NCBI GenBank assembly: GCA_039801905.1
Contig: JBDRVQ010000006.1
Location: forward strand, 1 to 60,938
DNA: 60,938 nt
Source: a candidate division WOR-3 bacterium
GTDB lineage: Bacteria; Hydrothermota; Tepidihabitantia; Tepidihabitantales; JBDRVQ01
Direction of reading: 5' to 3'
In this document: piece after piece, positions 18,665 to 26,616 of the stretch
How positions within the stretch are numbered: position 1 is the stretch's first letter
Layout: each line of letters opens with the position of its first letter
Made by a program: the position numbers and the translations under genes
Notes under the pieces: generated by a model
What the model was told of the DNA's origin: nothing
What the model saw: the letters and a program-made list of their open reading frames with translations, nothing else
The model's database searches: none

Positions 18665-20170
18665 TCATCCTGCCAATTCCACCGTAATAAAAGCTGTCCT
18701 CCCCTCCCTCTTTAAGCGGAAGAGGATCCTCTTCTTTCCTTTCTTAATCTCCTCCCTCAGAACTTTTGTAAAGGAGTTAACATCTTCTATCTCGTTATCC
18801 CCAATGCCCACGATCACATCCCCTCTTCTAATCCCGCTCCTTTCCGCTGGGCTATCTTGGGTAACTTCGGTGACATAAACTCCATTTTTTACTTTCAGTT
18901 CCCTTTTCTCATCCGCGGTCAAATTTCGGACTTGGACACCAATTTTATTTTCTTCTTTCGGCGCCTCCGAACTTTCTTCCGGAAATTCTTCTAAGACCGC
19001 ATAGGTCGTCTCAACTTTTTTCTTTCGGATATATTTAATTAAAACCCTTTTTCCCGGAGGGGTTTGGGCAACAATCTCTCGGAACTCTTCCACATCCTTA
19101 AACTTCTTACCATCAAATTCAATAATCACATCACCTTCCTTTAATCCCGCCTTTTCGGCTGGTGTATTTTCCAAAACCTCAGCGCAGAGAACCCCTTCTT
19201 TGGTCTCTAACTCCAATGCCTCTTTTATATCTTCCGTAATCTCCTGAGGTCTAATTCCTAAATAACCACGGATCACCTTCCCTTTTGTGATTAACTGGTC
19301 TTTCACATTCTTAACCATATTAGAAGGGATGGCAAAACCAATTCCGATATTACCACCGGCGGTCGTCTTGATCGCGGTATTTATCCCAATTACCTCTCCT
19401 TTTAAGTTGACTAATGGGCCGCCGGAATTTCCGGGATTGATTGCCGCATCGGTCTGAATAAAGTTTTGATAAATTGGGCCACCGGGTAGGTCAACTCCGT
19501 GCCGGCCTTTTGCGGAGATGACGCCAACTGTTACTGTGCCTTCCAAACCGAACGGATTACCAATCGCCATCACCCAATCACCAATCCGGATGGAATCGGA
19601 ATTTCCTAAAACGGCGTAAGGAAACTCCCTCTTCTTCTCAATTTTTAAGATGGCGACATCAGTCTTTGGGTCCTTACCAATTATTTTCACATCCTTTCCC
19701 TTGTATTCGGTACCGTCGGACAACTTAATGATGATGTCATCGTAACCACTAACCACATGGTTATTAGTGACCACATAACCATCAGGTGAAATTATTACCC
19801 CCGAACCCAAAGATTGAATCGTCTGTTTCTGGGGTAGACGAGGAAAATCTCGGAAAAAGTCCTTGAAGAAATCCTCAAAGGGCCAGAAGAAATCAAATTC
19901 TGGGCTTCTAATCCTTATCTCCTTTTTCGCCGAGATATTAACGACGGCAGGGATTACCATCTCTGCTACCTTTACGAAAGGGCTTTCCCCAGTGGGAGTA
20001 ATTGGAAAATTCCCCTTTTGGGGTATTGGATTGGAAAAACCTCCCTCCTTTGATAAAGACGGGGAGGTCTTTTGGGCATAATTTAAGTTCGCCGCCAGAA
20101 AAAAGCCGAGAAAAAAGGCAAAAACCACTCCTATTGGTAAAATGAAAAGAAAGGGATTTTTCTTATTCAT
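18665..20170 (-). CDS. degP: HtrA/DegP periplasmic serine protease and chaperone
   Basis: Degrades or refolds damaged envelope proteins. The start at 20170 is set by the GGAGGAG site just upstream (501 residues). An N-terminal hydrophobic segment (~7-30) is a signal or anchor. The trypsin-like triad is His138 (TNNHVV), Asp171 (DPKTDVAIL) and Ser249 (GNSGGPL). Two PDZ domains follow, one at about 280-370 (GYLGIRPQ, AGLKEGD) and one near 400-495 (VGIGDNEIED). It heads the long minus-strand operon behind a promoter at 20206-20233. Its partnership with a sigma factor and NfeD suggests an envelope-stress unit that also carries isoprenoid and T9SS genes. Confidence 0.95.
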   Translation of the reverse strand: MNKKNPFLFILPIGVVFAFFLGFFLAANLNYAQKTSPSLSKEGGFSNPIPQKGNFPITPTGESPFVKVAEMVIPAVVNISAKKEIRIRSPEFDFFWPFEDFFKDFFRDFPRLPQKQTIQSLGSGVIISPDGYVVTNNHVVSGYDDIIIKLSDGTEYKGKDVKIIGKDPKTDVAILKIEKKREFPYAVLGNSDSIRIGDWVMAIGNPFGLEGTVTVGVISAKGRHGVDLPGGPIYQNFIQTDAAINPGNSGGPLVNLKGEVIGINTAIKTTAGGNIGIGFAIPSNMVKNVKDQLITKGKVIRGYLGIRPQEITEDIKEALELETKEGVLCAEVLENTPAEKAGLKEGDVIIEFDGKKFKDVEEFREIVAQTPPGKRVLIKYIRKKKVETTYAVLEEFPEESSEAPKEENKIGVQVRNLTADEKRELKVKNGVYVTEVTQDSPAERSGIRRGDVIVGIGDNEIEDVNSFTKVLREEIKKGKKRILFRLKREGRTAFITVELAG

Positions 20171-20205
20171 AAACTCCTCCAAAATCCTCTTTTTATCTAA
20201 CCTAA

Positions 20206-20233
20206 ATTATACTCACCTCCTTTCTCCCGTCAA
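20206..20233 (-). promoter_or_regulatory. Promoter of the htrA-sprA operon
   Basis: Minus strand: TTGACG (20228-20233), a 16-bp spacer and a perfect TATAAT (20206-20211). About 30 nt of leader with GGAGGAG precede the ATG at 20170. A GGAGGTG lies inside the spacer. Confidence 0.75.
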
Positions 20234-20292
20234 GTTCTCGTCTTCATCTTCTATGGCAATAATTTAAACCAATGCCAAAATTTTCCTTACCA

Positions 20293-20317
20293 TCAAAAAC
20301 CGAATCCTCTCAGGATT
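20293..20317 (-). terminator. Possible intrinsic terminator after the zinc-knuckle gene
   Basis: Minus-strand hairpin AATCCT-GAG-AGGATT (20303-20317), followed by CGGTTTTTG. The stem is short, but position downstream of the crotonase-thiolase-tsaE operon is right. Confidence 0.4.
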
Positions 20318-20418
20318 AGACTCTAAAAAAGAAACCCTCTTCTCCTTGACGATGGAAATGTCACTCATTACTATCAGACCCTAAGTTTGGTCAATAGAAA
20401 CTTGATTTTGGATTTAGT

Positions 20419-20997
20419 TTAATAAAGGGTATTTATTAAGTCAAGGTAGTAAGTATTCCCTTTCCCTTCTTCCATCAACCTTTTCAAAAATTCAATCTCC
20501 CCTCTCAGAAGAAAGATTAAGGTGTCTAAATCATAAAAACTATCCTCTGCCTCCCCTAATTGCCGAGGTCCAGAAGGTGGTTTTTGTAAAAAATTGATAA
20601 CCTCCCTAATTATATCGGAAAGCATCTGCACTTTTGGATTAACCGATTTGTACTCATAGATTATCACCTTCTTTTGCAAGTTGAGATTGGCTAAATTCTG
20701 TTCCAGAGCCTCTTTCACCTCAAAATCGGTCAAATCGGTAAACCGGTTTTTCCGAAATTCAATTATCTTTCCTTCCAAATTGTGAAAGAATCCCGGAAAT
20801 GCCCTCCTTAATTTAACCTCCAATTCCGTCAATTCTTTCTCTTGGAGATAGCCCTGACTCTTTTGGAGATACCGGCAATGACTGGGGCAAGGAATAAATT
20901 TTCTTCGCTTCTTTCCGCAGCACTCATTACAAATTAAGCCGCCGAGGGCTAAACAATTTCTCTTCCCTTTTTTCCTTCCACAAATTTGGCAGACCAT
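20419..20997 (-). CDS. Zinc-knuckle protein of unknown function
   Basis: A 192-residue protein. The start is the ATG at 20997, preceded by a weak GAGAAGA. The first 42 residues hold eight cysteines: CxxC at 3-6, Cys15, CNECC at 23-27, Cys37 and Cys41. They are spaced for two zinc sites, together with a KKRRKF basic patch. The rest is helical and charged, with no membrane segment. Cys-rich N-termini of this sort (CxxC, then CCGKKR, then CPS-x-C) occur in uncharacterised bacterial proteins; I do not know a function. It is last in the operon with tsaE, 9 bp downstream of it. Confidence 0.6.
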   Translation of the reverse strand: MVCQICGRKKGKRNCLALGGLICNECCGKKRRKFIPCPSHCRYLQKSQGYLQEKELTELEVKLRRAFPGFFHNLEGKIIEFRKNRFTDLTDFEVKEALEQNLANLNLQKKVIIYEYKSVNPKVQMLSDIIREVINFLQKPPSGPRQLGEAEDSFYDLDTLIFLLRGEIEFLKRLMEEGKGNTYYLDLINTLY

Positions 20998-21006
20998 CAA
21001 TCTTCT

Positions 21007-21420
21007 CTAATTAACTACTACCTCCCTTTCTCTCTCGGAAACGATTCTTAGAATAACCCTTATTGTCTCTTTGGGCAGACTCTCCTCAACCTTCTCCGCC
21101 CATTCAATCAATTTAACTCCCGAAAAGGAAAAATAATCAAAGAGTCCAATCTCCGTTGCCTCTTTCGTATCTCGGATTCGGTAAAGGTCAATATGGTAAA
21201 CCTTCTTTTCCCCTTCCTCGTATTCCGTAATCATCACAAAACTGGGGCTGCGCACTTCTCTTTTAATTCCGAATCCAGAAACAATTCCCTTAATGAGCGT
21301 TGTCTTCCCCGCTCCCAATTCACCAAAAAGGGCAATCACCTCATTCCCCTTTAAATTCCTTCCCAATTCTTCCCCAAGTTTTACCGTCTCCTCCGGACTT
21401 TGGCTGTGAAAAATCCTCAC
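21007..21420 (-). CDS. tsaE: TsaE, ATPase of the tRNA t6A synthesis complex
   Basis: Small P-loop ATPase that works with TsaB and TsaD to put threonylcarbamoyl on A37 of ANN-decoding tRNAs. Walker A is GELGAGKTT at 33-41. The SPSFVMITEY strand (switch region) and HIDLYRI with its Walker B-like Asp follow, then LIEWAEK near 110. Length 137 is normal. It starts at GTG (21420), 10 bp after the thiolase gene. TsaB and TsaD are not in the window. Confidence 0.93.
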   Translation of the reverse strand: MRIFHSQSPEETVKLGEELGRNLKGNEVIALFGELGAGKTTLIKGIVSGFGIKREVRSPSFVMITEYEEGEKKVYHIDLYRIRDTKEATEIGLFDYFSFSGVKLIEWAEKVEESLPKETIRVILRIVSEREREVVVN

Positions 21421-21430
21421 CCTTTATTTT

Positions 21431-22624
21431 CTATATTAGGTTAATACTCATTGCCACCGCCTCGCCGCCACCGAGGCAAATGGCGGCTAAACCTTTCTTT
21501 AAATTTCGGTCCTTTAAGGCATAAATCAAAGTTGTGAGAATCCTTGCCCCGGAGGCACCAATCGGGTGTCCTAAGGCAACCGCCCCTCCATGCACATTCA
21601 CTCGCTCCCAATCCCAACCCAATTCCTTGCCATCCGCTAAAACCTGGGCGGAAAATGCCTCATTAATCTCAATCAGGTCAAAATAAGAGAGGTCAACATT
21701 CAAGGCACTTAATAGTTTCTTAATCGCCTTCACGGGAGCGTAAAAAAGATACTTTGGTTCCACACTTCCTGTCGCATAACCTGTAATCTCCGCCAGAGGT
21801 TTTAGACCACGTCTCGCCGCCTCTTTCTTCTCCATCACCACTAAGGCAGAAGCGCCATCATTGATTGAAGAGGCATTACCTGCGGTAATCGTTCCCCCTT
21901 TTTGAAATGCCGGTGGCAGGGAGGCTAATTTTTCATAAGTCGTATCCGGCCTTGGTCCCTCGTCGGTATCAACAATTATCGGCTCTCCCTTCTTCTGAGG
22001 GATTTTTACCGGGACAATCTCTTCCTTAAATTTTCCTTCCCTTATCGCCTTTACCGCTTTCATATGGCTATTTAGGGCGTAGCGGTCCTGCTCCTCCCTA
22101 CTAATTTTGGAATTCTCAGCGGTGAACTCACCCAATACCCCCATATGGACATTTTCAAAGGCACACCAGATGCCGTCATAAATCATTCCGTCAACCAATT
22201 CCACATTTCCCATCTTCGCCCCTTGCCGGAGTTTATGGAGGTAATAAGGAACATTGGACATTGACTCCTGTCCCCCGGCCACCATAATTTTACAATCGCC
22301 CGCCTTAATCGCCTGGCAAGCCAAAACCACAGAAATAAGACCGGAACCGCAGACCTTATTCACCGTCAGTGCTGGCACATCAGGGGGAATTCCGGCTTTA
22401 ATCTGAGCCTGTCGGGCTGGTGCCTGACCCAAACCCGCGGGACAGACATGCCCCATGATCACCCCTTCAACCTCCTTAGGGTCAATTCCTGCCTGTTCCA
22501 CCGCACCCTTGATTGCGATGGCACCCAAATCTGGTGCCTGTAAAGAAGCGAGAGCACCCAAATATCTTCCCACTGGTGTTCTCTTGGCACCAACGATCAC
22601 GCATTCTTTAACTAAACCGACCAT
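21431..22624 (-). CDS. atoB: Acetyl-CoA acetyltransferase (thiolase)
   Basis: Condenses two acetyl-CoA to acetoacetyl-CoA, or runs in reverse in beta-oxidation. The nucleophile is Cys92 (NKVCGSGL), the catalytic His is in GHPIGASGAR near 355, and the second Cys is in CLGGGEAVA near 387. NEAFSAQ, a family signature, is also present. Length 397 is typical. It is 8 bp downstream of the crotonase gene, so the pair forms an acyl-CoA module. With no 3-hydroxyacyl-CoA dehydrogenase here, direction and substrate cannot be fixed. Confidence 0.95.
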   Translation of the reverse strand: MVGLVKECVIVGAKRTPVGRYLGALASLQAPDLGAIAIKGAVEQAGIDPKEVEGVIMGHVCPAGLGQAPARQAQIKAGIPPDVPALTVNKVCGSGLISVVLACQAIKAGDCKIMVAGGQESMSNVPYYLHKLRQGAKMGNVELVDGMIYDGIWCAFENVHMGVLGEFTAENSKISREEQDRYALNSHMKAVKAIREGKFKEEIVPVKIPQKKGEPIIVDTDEGPRPDTTYEKLASLPPAFQKGGTITAGNASSINDGASALVVMEKKEAARRGLKPLAEITGYATGSVEPKYLFYAPVKAIKKLLSALNVDLSYFDLIEINEAFSAQVLADGKELGWDWERVNVHGGAVALGHPIGASGARILTTLIYALKDRNLKKGLAAICLGGGEAVAMSINLI

Positions 22625-22632
22625 ATCTCCTC

Positions 22633-23397
22633 CTATTTCTTCCCTTTATGCAAAAAGGCTTTCATCCTCTCTTTTGGTTCCGAGAGGGAAAAAAGTAAAG
22701 AGAAATTTTTGATTTCTACCTCCTTGGCTGTTTCCAGGTCTGTCTCTAAGCCCAAATTTATCGTCCTCTTCGCCAAACCAACGGTTTCAAAAACCTTCCC
22801 CGCAATCTTTTTAGCCATCTCTTGGCAGGTGTCTAAGAGTTTATCCCCTGGCACAACCCGATTTACCAAACCAATTCTTAAAGCCTCGGCTGCCTCAATC
22901 ATATCGCCCGTGAAAATCAATTCCGCGGCAATTCCTTTACCGACAATCCGCGGCAGACGCAGGCAACCGCCGAAGCCGGGCATAATTCCAATATTCACCT
23001 CCGGTTGGCCAATTTTTGCCCCTTCCGCCATAATCCGGATGTCACAGGCTAAGGCTAATTCGCAACCACCTCCCAGAGCGAAACCGTTAATTGCGGCAAT
23101 CACCACTTTCGGCAGGCTCTCCAACTTCCCTAAAATCCGATGCCCCCTTTCGGCAAACTCCTTTGCCTGGAAGGGAGAGAAATTGACCATCTCTGAGATA
23201 TCTGCTCCCGCCACAAATGCCCGACCGGTGCCGGTGATGATTAAAACTTTAATTTCCGGATTTTTTCCAATATCGTCAATCGCCGCTTCCAATTCCTTTA
23301 AGGTTTCGGTATTTAAAGCATTAAGAACTTGGGGACGATTGATCTGGAGAAGAGCAATTCCCTCTTCTACTTTCAGAACTAAATTCTTAAACTCCAT
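22633..23397 (-). CDS. Enoyl-CoA hydratase (crotonase family)
   Basis: Hydrates 2-enoyl-CoA, probably crotonyl-CoA given the neighbouring thiolase. It carries the crotonase oxyanion-hole segments: AFVAGADISEM near 60-70 and GFALGGGCELALACD near 105-119. The two catalytic glutamates fall at the family positions (CELA and QPEVNIG). Length 254 is typical. First gene of the operon, with a GGAGG site and its own promoter. Confidence 0.93.
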   Translation of the reverse strand: MEFKNLVLKVEEGIALLQINRPQVLNALNTETLKELEAAIDDIGKNPEIKVLIITGTGRAFVAGADISEMVNFSPFQAKEFAERGHRILGKLESLPKVVIAAINGFALGGGCELALACDIRIMAEGAKIGQPEVNIGIMPGFGGCLRLPRIVGKGIAAELIFTGDMIEAAEALRIGLVNRVVPGDKLLDTCQEMAKKIAGKVFETVGLAKRTINLGLETDLETAKEVEIKNFSLLFSLSEPKERMKAFLHKGKK

Positions 23398-23436
23398 AAA
23401 ACCTCCAACGAGATTTTTGCCCGATCATAACCTTCA

Positions 23437-23465
23437 AAAATACAAAAAAAGAAAGGAATTGTCAA
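23437..23465 (-). promoter_or_regulatory. Promoter of the crotonase-thiolase operon
   Basis: Minus strand: TTGACA (23460-23465), a 17-bp spacer and TATTTT (23437-23442). A ~35-nt leader with GGAGG precedes the ATG at 23397. Confidence 0.6.
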
Positions 23466-23649
23466 ATGCTTTTTTCACTTGGCTATAATGTTAAATCGGA
23501 AGAAGATTTTGGGTAAAATAAAGGCATTATGGACACAATTAAAGTTTATGTTAAGAAAGAGAAAAGGTTGTTCGCTCAAATTAAAGTAAGGTAGTTATGG
23601 CAATCATCCTCTCTCCATCTTATCTTTACCTCAAAAAACAGACCCCCAA
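23466..23649. other. Gene-free AT-rich stretch
   Basis: No convincing gene. A plus-strand CACTTGGCTATAATG at about 23477-23491 recurs near 60105-60119. It sits back to back with a minus-strand promoter in both places and could be a divergent promoter. Confidence 0.4.
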
Positions 23650-23830
23650 TACGCCCGACAAAAAGGTCTCTTAATTCCAGAAAGTACCACTGTAAGATAT
23701 TAAAAAGGAAGGGTTAGTTCGTGCCAAAAGGCGCGTGCGACGAGAATACCATCGGATCAAATACCAATGGAAGAGAGAGTTTTGCCTTTTTCCACCTATG
23801 AGACCGGAGGAGGATCTTGGATTAATATAG
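23650..23830 (+). pseudogene. Decayed transposase N-terminal remnant
   Basis: Translation across a one-base frameshift near 23697 reads RQKGLLIPESTTVRY, then KKEGLVRAKRRVRREY and HRIKYQWKRE. This resembles the helix-turn-helix and linker of IS481-type transposases (STTVR-x-ILKREGLV-R followed by basic residues). No full gene remains, and the end merges into the start of repeat locus A. The same transposase class is at the left edge of the window. The match is by eye only. Confidence 0.35.
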
Positions 23831-24240
23831 AACTTTCCGACTTTTGGGGTGGCGACAATATCTGTAAGCAAGAGACCTTCCCCAAAAATTCTAAATCACC
23901 ATTTTCCAAAATAGATAAGTTATTGTGAGTTAAAGACTTATAAAAAGGGAAATTTAGTGTCAGAAAATGGGGGGTATTTCCGTATTTATTATAGAGGGCT
24001 ATGAAGAGGTTAATTATTAATGATTTTGCCTTTTTGGGTGTTATAGATAAGAAGGGTTTCTTAAGTTATTGGGTTCTAATCCCAGCCCTTGTATCAGAAG
24101 AGAGATTAGGGAGGCATTATCGGGTAATTAGCACTTAACGAAAATGGCATTAAATCGCGAGATTTTTATCAAACAGGAGGGTTTTATCTTTATAAAAAGG
24201 GGTGTAGCATACAGGGGATGGTATCGGGGATTTAATAGAA
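23797..24240 (+). repeat. Repeat locus A, conserved ~440-bp head
   Basis: Matches 46229-46671 in the opposite orientation. By eye I count ~11 differences in ~444 bp, nine of them A/G on this strand. It has stops in all frames over most of its length and codes for nothing I recognise. It contains a GNRA-type hairpin (AAATC-GCGA-GATTT near 24152-24165) and a 6-bp pairing CTAATC/GATTAG near 24075-24108. It runs straight into the 12-bp array. Confidence 0.9.
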
Positions 24241-24446
24241 GTTCTAAGAAAAGGCTTAATTTTGGATTTAACTGGAGATTTAATAAAGGGTTTAATTAAA
24301 AATTTAATAAATAGTCTAAAAGAGGGTATAAAGAGAAGGATAAATAGAAGCCTAATCCAGAGTTTAATAGAAGGGATAATGAATATTCTAATTCGGAGCC
24401 TAATTAGGGGTTTAATCCGAAAGGAAAATGAGAACCTAATAGTCGG
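24231..24446 (+). repeat. Repeat locus A, 12-bp period array of 18 units
   Basis: Eighteen consecutive degenerate units of exactly 12 bp, consensus about TTTAATAGAAGG. Positions 3-5 (TAA) are almost invariant and positions 7-12 vary freely. The array aligns unit for unit with locus B, which has one extra unit near its start. The open frame it creates (Leu-Ile-x-x repeats) follows from the period and I do not call it a gene. Confidence 0.88.
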
Positions 24447-24517
24447 GTGATAAGCCTTAAAAATTCTTCTGAAAATTTGCCTAATCTCTTTTAGCCAGAT
24501 GAATGGAAAACGGTAGG

Positions 24518-24545
24518 TTGACACCATCCGAAAATTTATTAAAAT
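24518..24545 (+). promoter_or_regulatory. Promoter of etfA
   Basis: TTGACA (24518-24523), a 16-bp spacer and TAAAAT (24540-24545). The ATG at 24551 is 5 bp downstream, where transcription should begin, so the mRNA is predicted to be leaderless. Confidence 0.75.
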
Positions 24546-24550
24546 AGAAA

Positions 24551-25516
24551 ATGATTCTAATCTTTTGCGAGAAAAAAGAAGGTAGGTTAAAGAAAAGTGC
24601 CTACGAATTGAGTTGTTTAGCCTATCAATTAAGCCAAGAATTGAAAGAAGAAGTTGCCGCCTCCATCATTTCCGGCGAAGAGGGGGAAGATTTTTCTCAC
24701 TTAAAAAATTTTGGTGTTTCCGAAATCTATCTCTACCGAGATGAAGAATTAGCAAACTATTCTTTAACCGCTTACGGTAAAATCCTCTCCTCCCTCATTG
24801 ACGAGAAAAGACCTTTCCTCATTCTCTTTTCCCATAGTTCCCAAGGTTGGGATTTGGCTCCTTATCTTGCCGCCCGGTATTTATCACCCTGCCTTACGGA
24901 CATCGTCTCCTTGGAGATAAAGGAAGGAAAGATTTTGGCAAAAAAACCAATCTTTGCCGGTAAGGTGAATCAAGATTTGGAGATTACCAATAAAAGCCCT
25001 TTATTCTTCTCAATTCGCCCTAAGGCAATTACGGTTACGGAATGCGCAAGGACGGAGCCAAAAATTATTACAATGCCAAATTCCGAACCAGACCTTCGGA
25101 TTAAGGTCCGCGAGATTCTAACTGGGGTGAGGGACCTTATTGATTTAACCGAAGCTGAGGTGATCGTCTCCGGCGGCAGGGGAATGAAAGGACCGGAGAA
25201 CTTTGCTTTATTGGAAGAACTCGCCAAGGTTCTAAAAGGAGCAGTTGGAGCATCAAGGGCCGCGGTTGATGCGGGGTGGCGTGACCATTCCGCCCAAGTT
25301 GGTCAAACTGGGAAAACCGTCTCCCCCACCCTTTACATCGCCTGCGGTATCTCCGGAGCGATCCAACATCTGGTGGGGATGATAAACTCAAAAGTAATTG
25401 TTGCCATCAATAAAGACCCGGAGGCGAATATCTTTAAGGTCTGTGATTATGGAATCGTCGGTGATTTATTCACCATCGTTCCCCTCTTAACCGAGGAGTT
25501 GAAGAAAGTATTATGA
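24551..25516 (+). CDS. etfA: Electron transfer flavoprotein alpha subunit
   Basis: Carries the redox-active FAD of the EtfAB heterodimer that passes electrons from acyl-CoA dehydrogenases or similar enzymes to membrane or iron-sulfur acceptors. The C-terminal FAD domain is complete: [11 protein letters not shown] near 212-222, [11 protein letters not shown] with its conserved Arg, [11 protein letters not shown], the GISGAIQH loop and [10 protein letters not shown]. Length 321 is normal. No etfB is next to it, which is unusual; the gene upstream is replaced by repeat locus A. It overlaps the HdrBC-like gene by 4 bp, pointing to direct electron transfer between them. Confidence 0.93.
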   Translation: MILIFCEKKEGRLKKSAYELSCLAYQLSQELKEEVAASIISGEEGEDFSHLKNFGVSEIYLYRDEELANYSLTAYGKILSSLIDEKRPFLILFSHSSQGWDLAPYLAARYLSPCLTDIVSLEIKEGKILAKKPIFAGKVNQDLEITNKSPLFFSIRPKAITVTECARTEPKIITMPNSEPDLRIKVREILTGVRDLIDLTEAEVIVSGGRGMKGPENFALLEELAKVLKGAVGASRAAVDAGWRDHSAQVGQTGKTVSPTLYIACGISGAIQHLVGMINSKVIVAINKDPEANIFKVCDYGIVGDLFTIVPLLTEELKKVL

Positions 25517-26616
25517 ACACCAAAATCTTATCAAATTGTGTCCAGTGCGGAAGATGTTCGGGTGGTTGCCCGGTGGCGATGAAGTCAAACTTAAATGTCC
25601 GGAAAATCCTCTACTCCTTTTTAATCAATAATACCCTACCAACCGACGGAAATAAAAGTGGAGTTTGGGAATGCACAACCTGCTCTACTTGTAACCAAAG
25701 ATGCCCCAAATCTTGCGAACCACTGGAGATTATCCTATCCGCCCGGGCAAATTTTGTAGAAAGAGGGAGGATTTCCGCCTCGGTTATTAAAGCCTTAGAA
25801 AATACCCTCCTCCATGGCAACCCCTTTGGGAAACCAAAAGAGAAGCGAACCGACTGGTTAAAAAAGATAGATTCTCCAGTAAGAATTTTACAGAAAGGGG
25901 AAACTGCTGACTATCTCCTTTTTGTCTGCTGTAGCAATGCCTACGACCCGAGATTGCAGGAAGTGGCGAGAAGTGTAGTGAAAATCCTCTCGGGAATAAA
26001 AATTGATTTCGGAATTTTAGGAGAGGAAGAGAATTGCTGTGGCAGTGAGATAAAGAGAATGGGTGAGGTTGGGTTGTTTACGGAATTGAAAGAGAAAAAT
26101 TCCCAGGCGATAGAAGGGATAAAAGTAAAAGGAATTATTACCATCTCCCCCCATTGCTATAATGTCCTAAAAAATGAATATGAGTTAAATCTTCCCGTCT
26201 ACCATTACACAACCCTTCTTCTTCAAGAAAAGGAAAGATGGCAAAACCGCATAAATAGAACCGAGGAGATTGGCCTTTTTCACGACCCCTGTTTCTTAGG
26301 AAAGATGAATAAGGTTTATGACCAACCACGGCAATTATTAAAAAGTATCCTAAAGGAATTGAAGGAATTTGACCGGGCAAGGGAAAACTCTCTCTGTTGC
26401 GAAGGGGGTGGCGGGAGGATGTGGATAGAATCGGAAAGTAAAGAACGTTTGGCGGAAAAGAGAATTGAGGAGGCGTTGCGTCTTGGGATAGAGAAAATTT
26501 TTGTTGCCTGCCCCTTCTGCCTCTCTACCTTAGAGGATGCAGCAAAGGTAAAGGGGGTGGAAGAAAAAATTGGCGTCATGGATATTACGGAATTCCTCGC
26601 CCAAAATTTGAAATGA
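25513..26616 (+). CDS. HdrBC-like iron-sulfur oxidoreductase
   Basis: A fusion of an HdrC-like ferredoxin part and an HdrB-like catalytic part. Two four-cysteine motifs (C9, C12, C15, C19 and C54, C57, C60, C64) should hold two 4Fe-4S clusters. Two CCG-type domains follow: ENCCGSE with a preceding FVCCS, and HDPCFLGK, LCCEGGGGRM and CPFC. These usually build a noncubane cluster or a thiol/quinone reaction site. No membrane helices are seen. Coupling to etfA suggests it takes electrons from Etf and reduces a disulfide, quinone or partner protein, as in Etf-linked HdrD-like systems. It resembles GlpC/LdhE-type proteins; the exact substrate is unknown. Confidence 0.85.
   Translation: MNTKILSNCVQCGRCSGGCPVAMKSNLNVRKILYSFLINNTLPTDGNKSGVWECTTCSTCNQRCPKSCEPLEIILSARANFVERGRISASVIKALENTLLHGNPFGKPKEKRTDWLKKIDSPVRILQKGETADYLLFVCCSNAYDPRLQEVARSVVKILSGIKIDFGILGEEENCCGSEIKRMGEVGLFTELKEKNSQAIEGIKVKGIITISPHCYNVLKNEYELNLPVYHYTTLLLQEKERWQNRINRTEEIGLFHDPCFLGKMNKVYDQPRQLLKSILKELKEFDRARENSLCCEGGGGRMWIESESKERLAEKRIEEALRLGIEKIFVACPFCLSTLEDAAKVKGVEEKIGVMDITEFLAQNLK

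Noticed and set aside
23671-23871. Minus-strand 66-residue frame partly conserved in locus B
   Set aside because: Conserved only where the DNA head is conserved; the B copy ends after ~30 residues and no family is recognised.
24231-24446. CRISPR array
   Set aside because: Units are 12 bp and degenerate, with no separate repeat and spacer and no cas genes.
24262-24450. Leu-Ile-x-x repeat proteins encoded by the 12-bp arrays (also 45984-46232, minus)
   Set aside because: The open frames follow from a 12-bp period. Between loci, differences fall about equally on codon positions (15, 16, 12), with no excess at the third position, so no sign of protein-level constraint.
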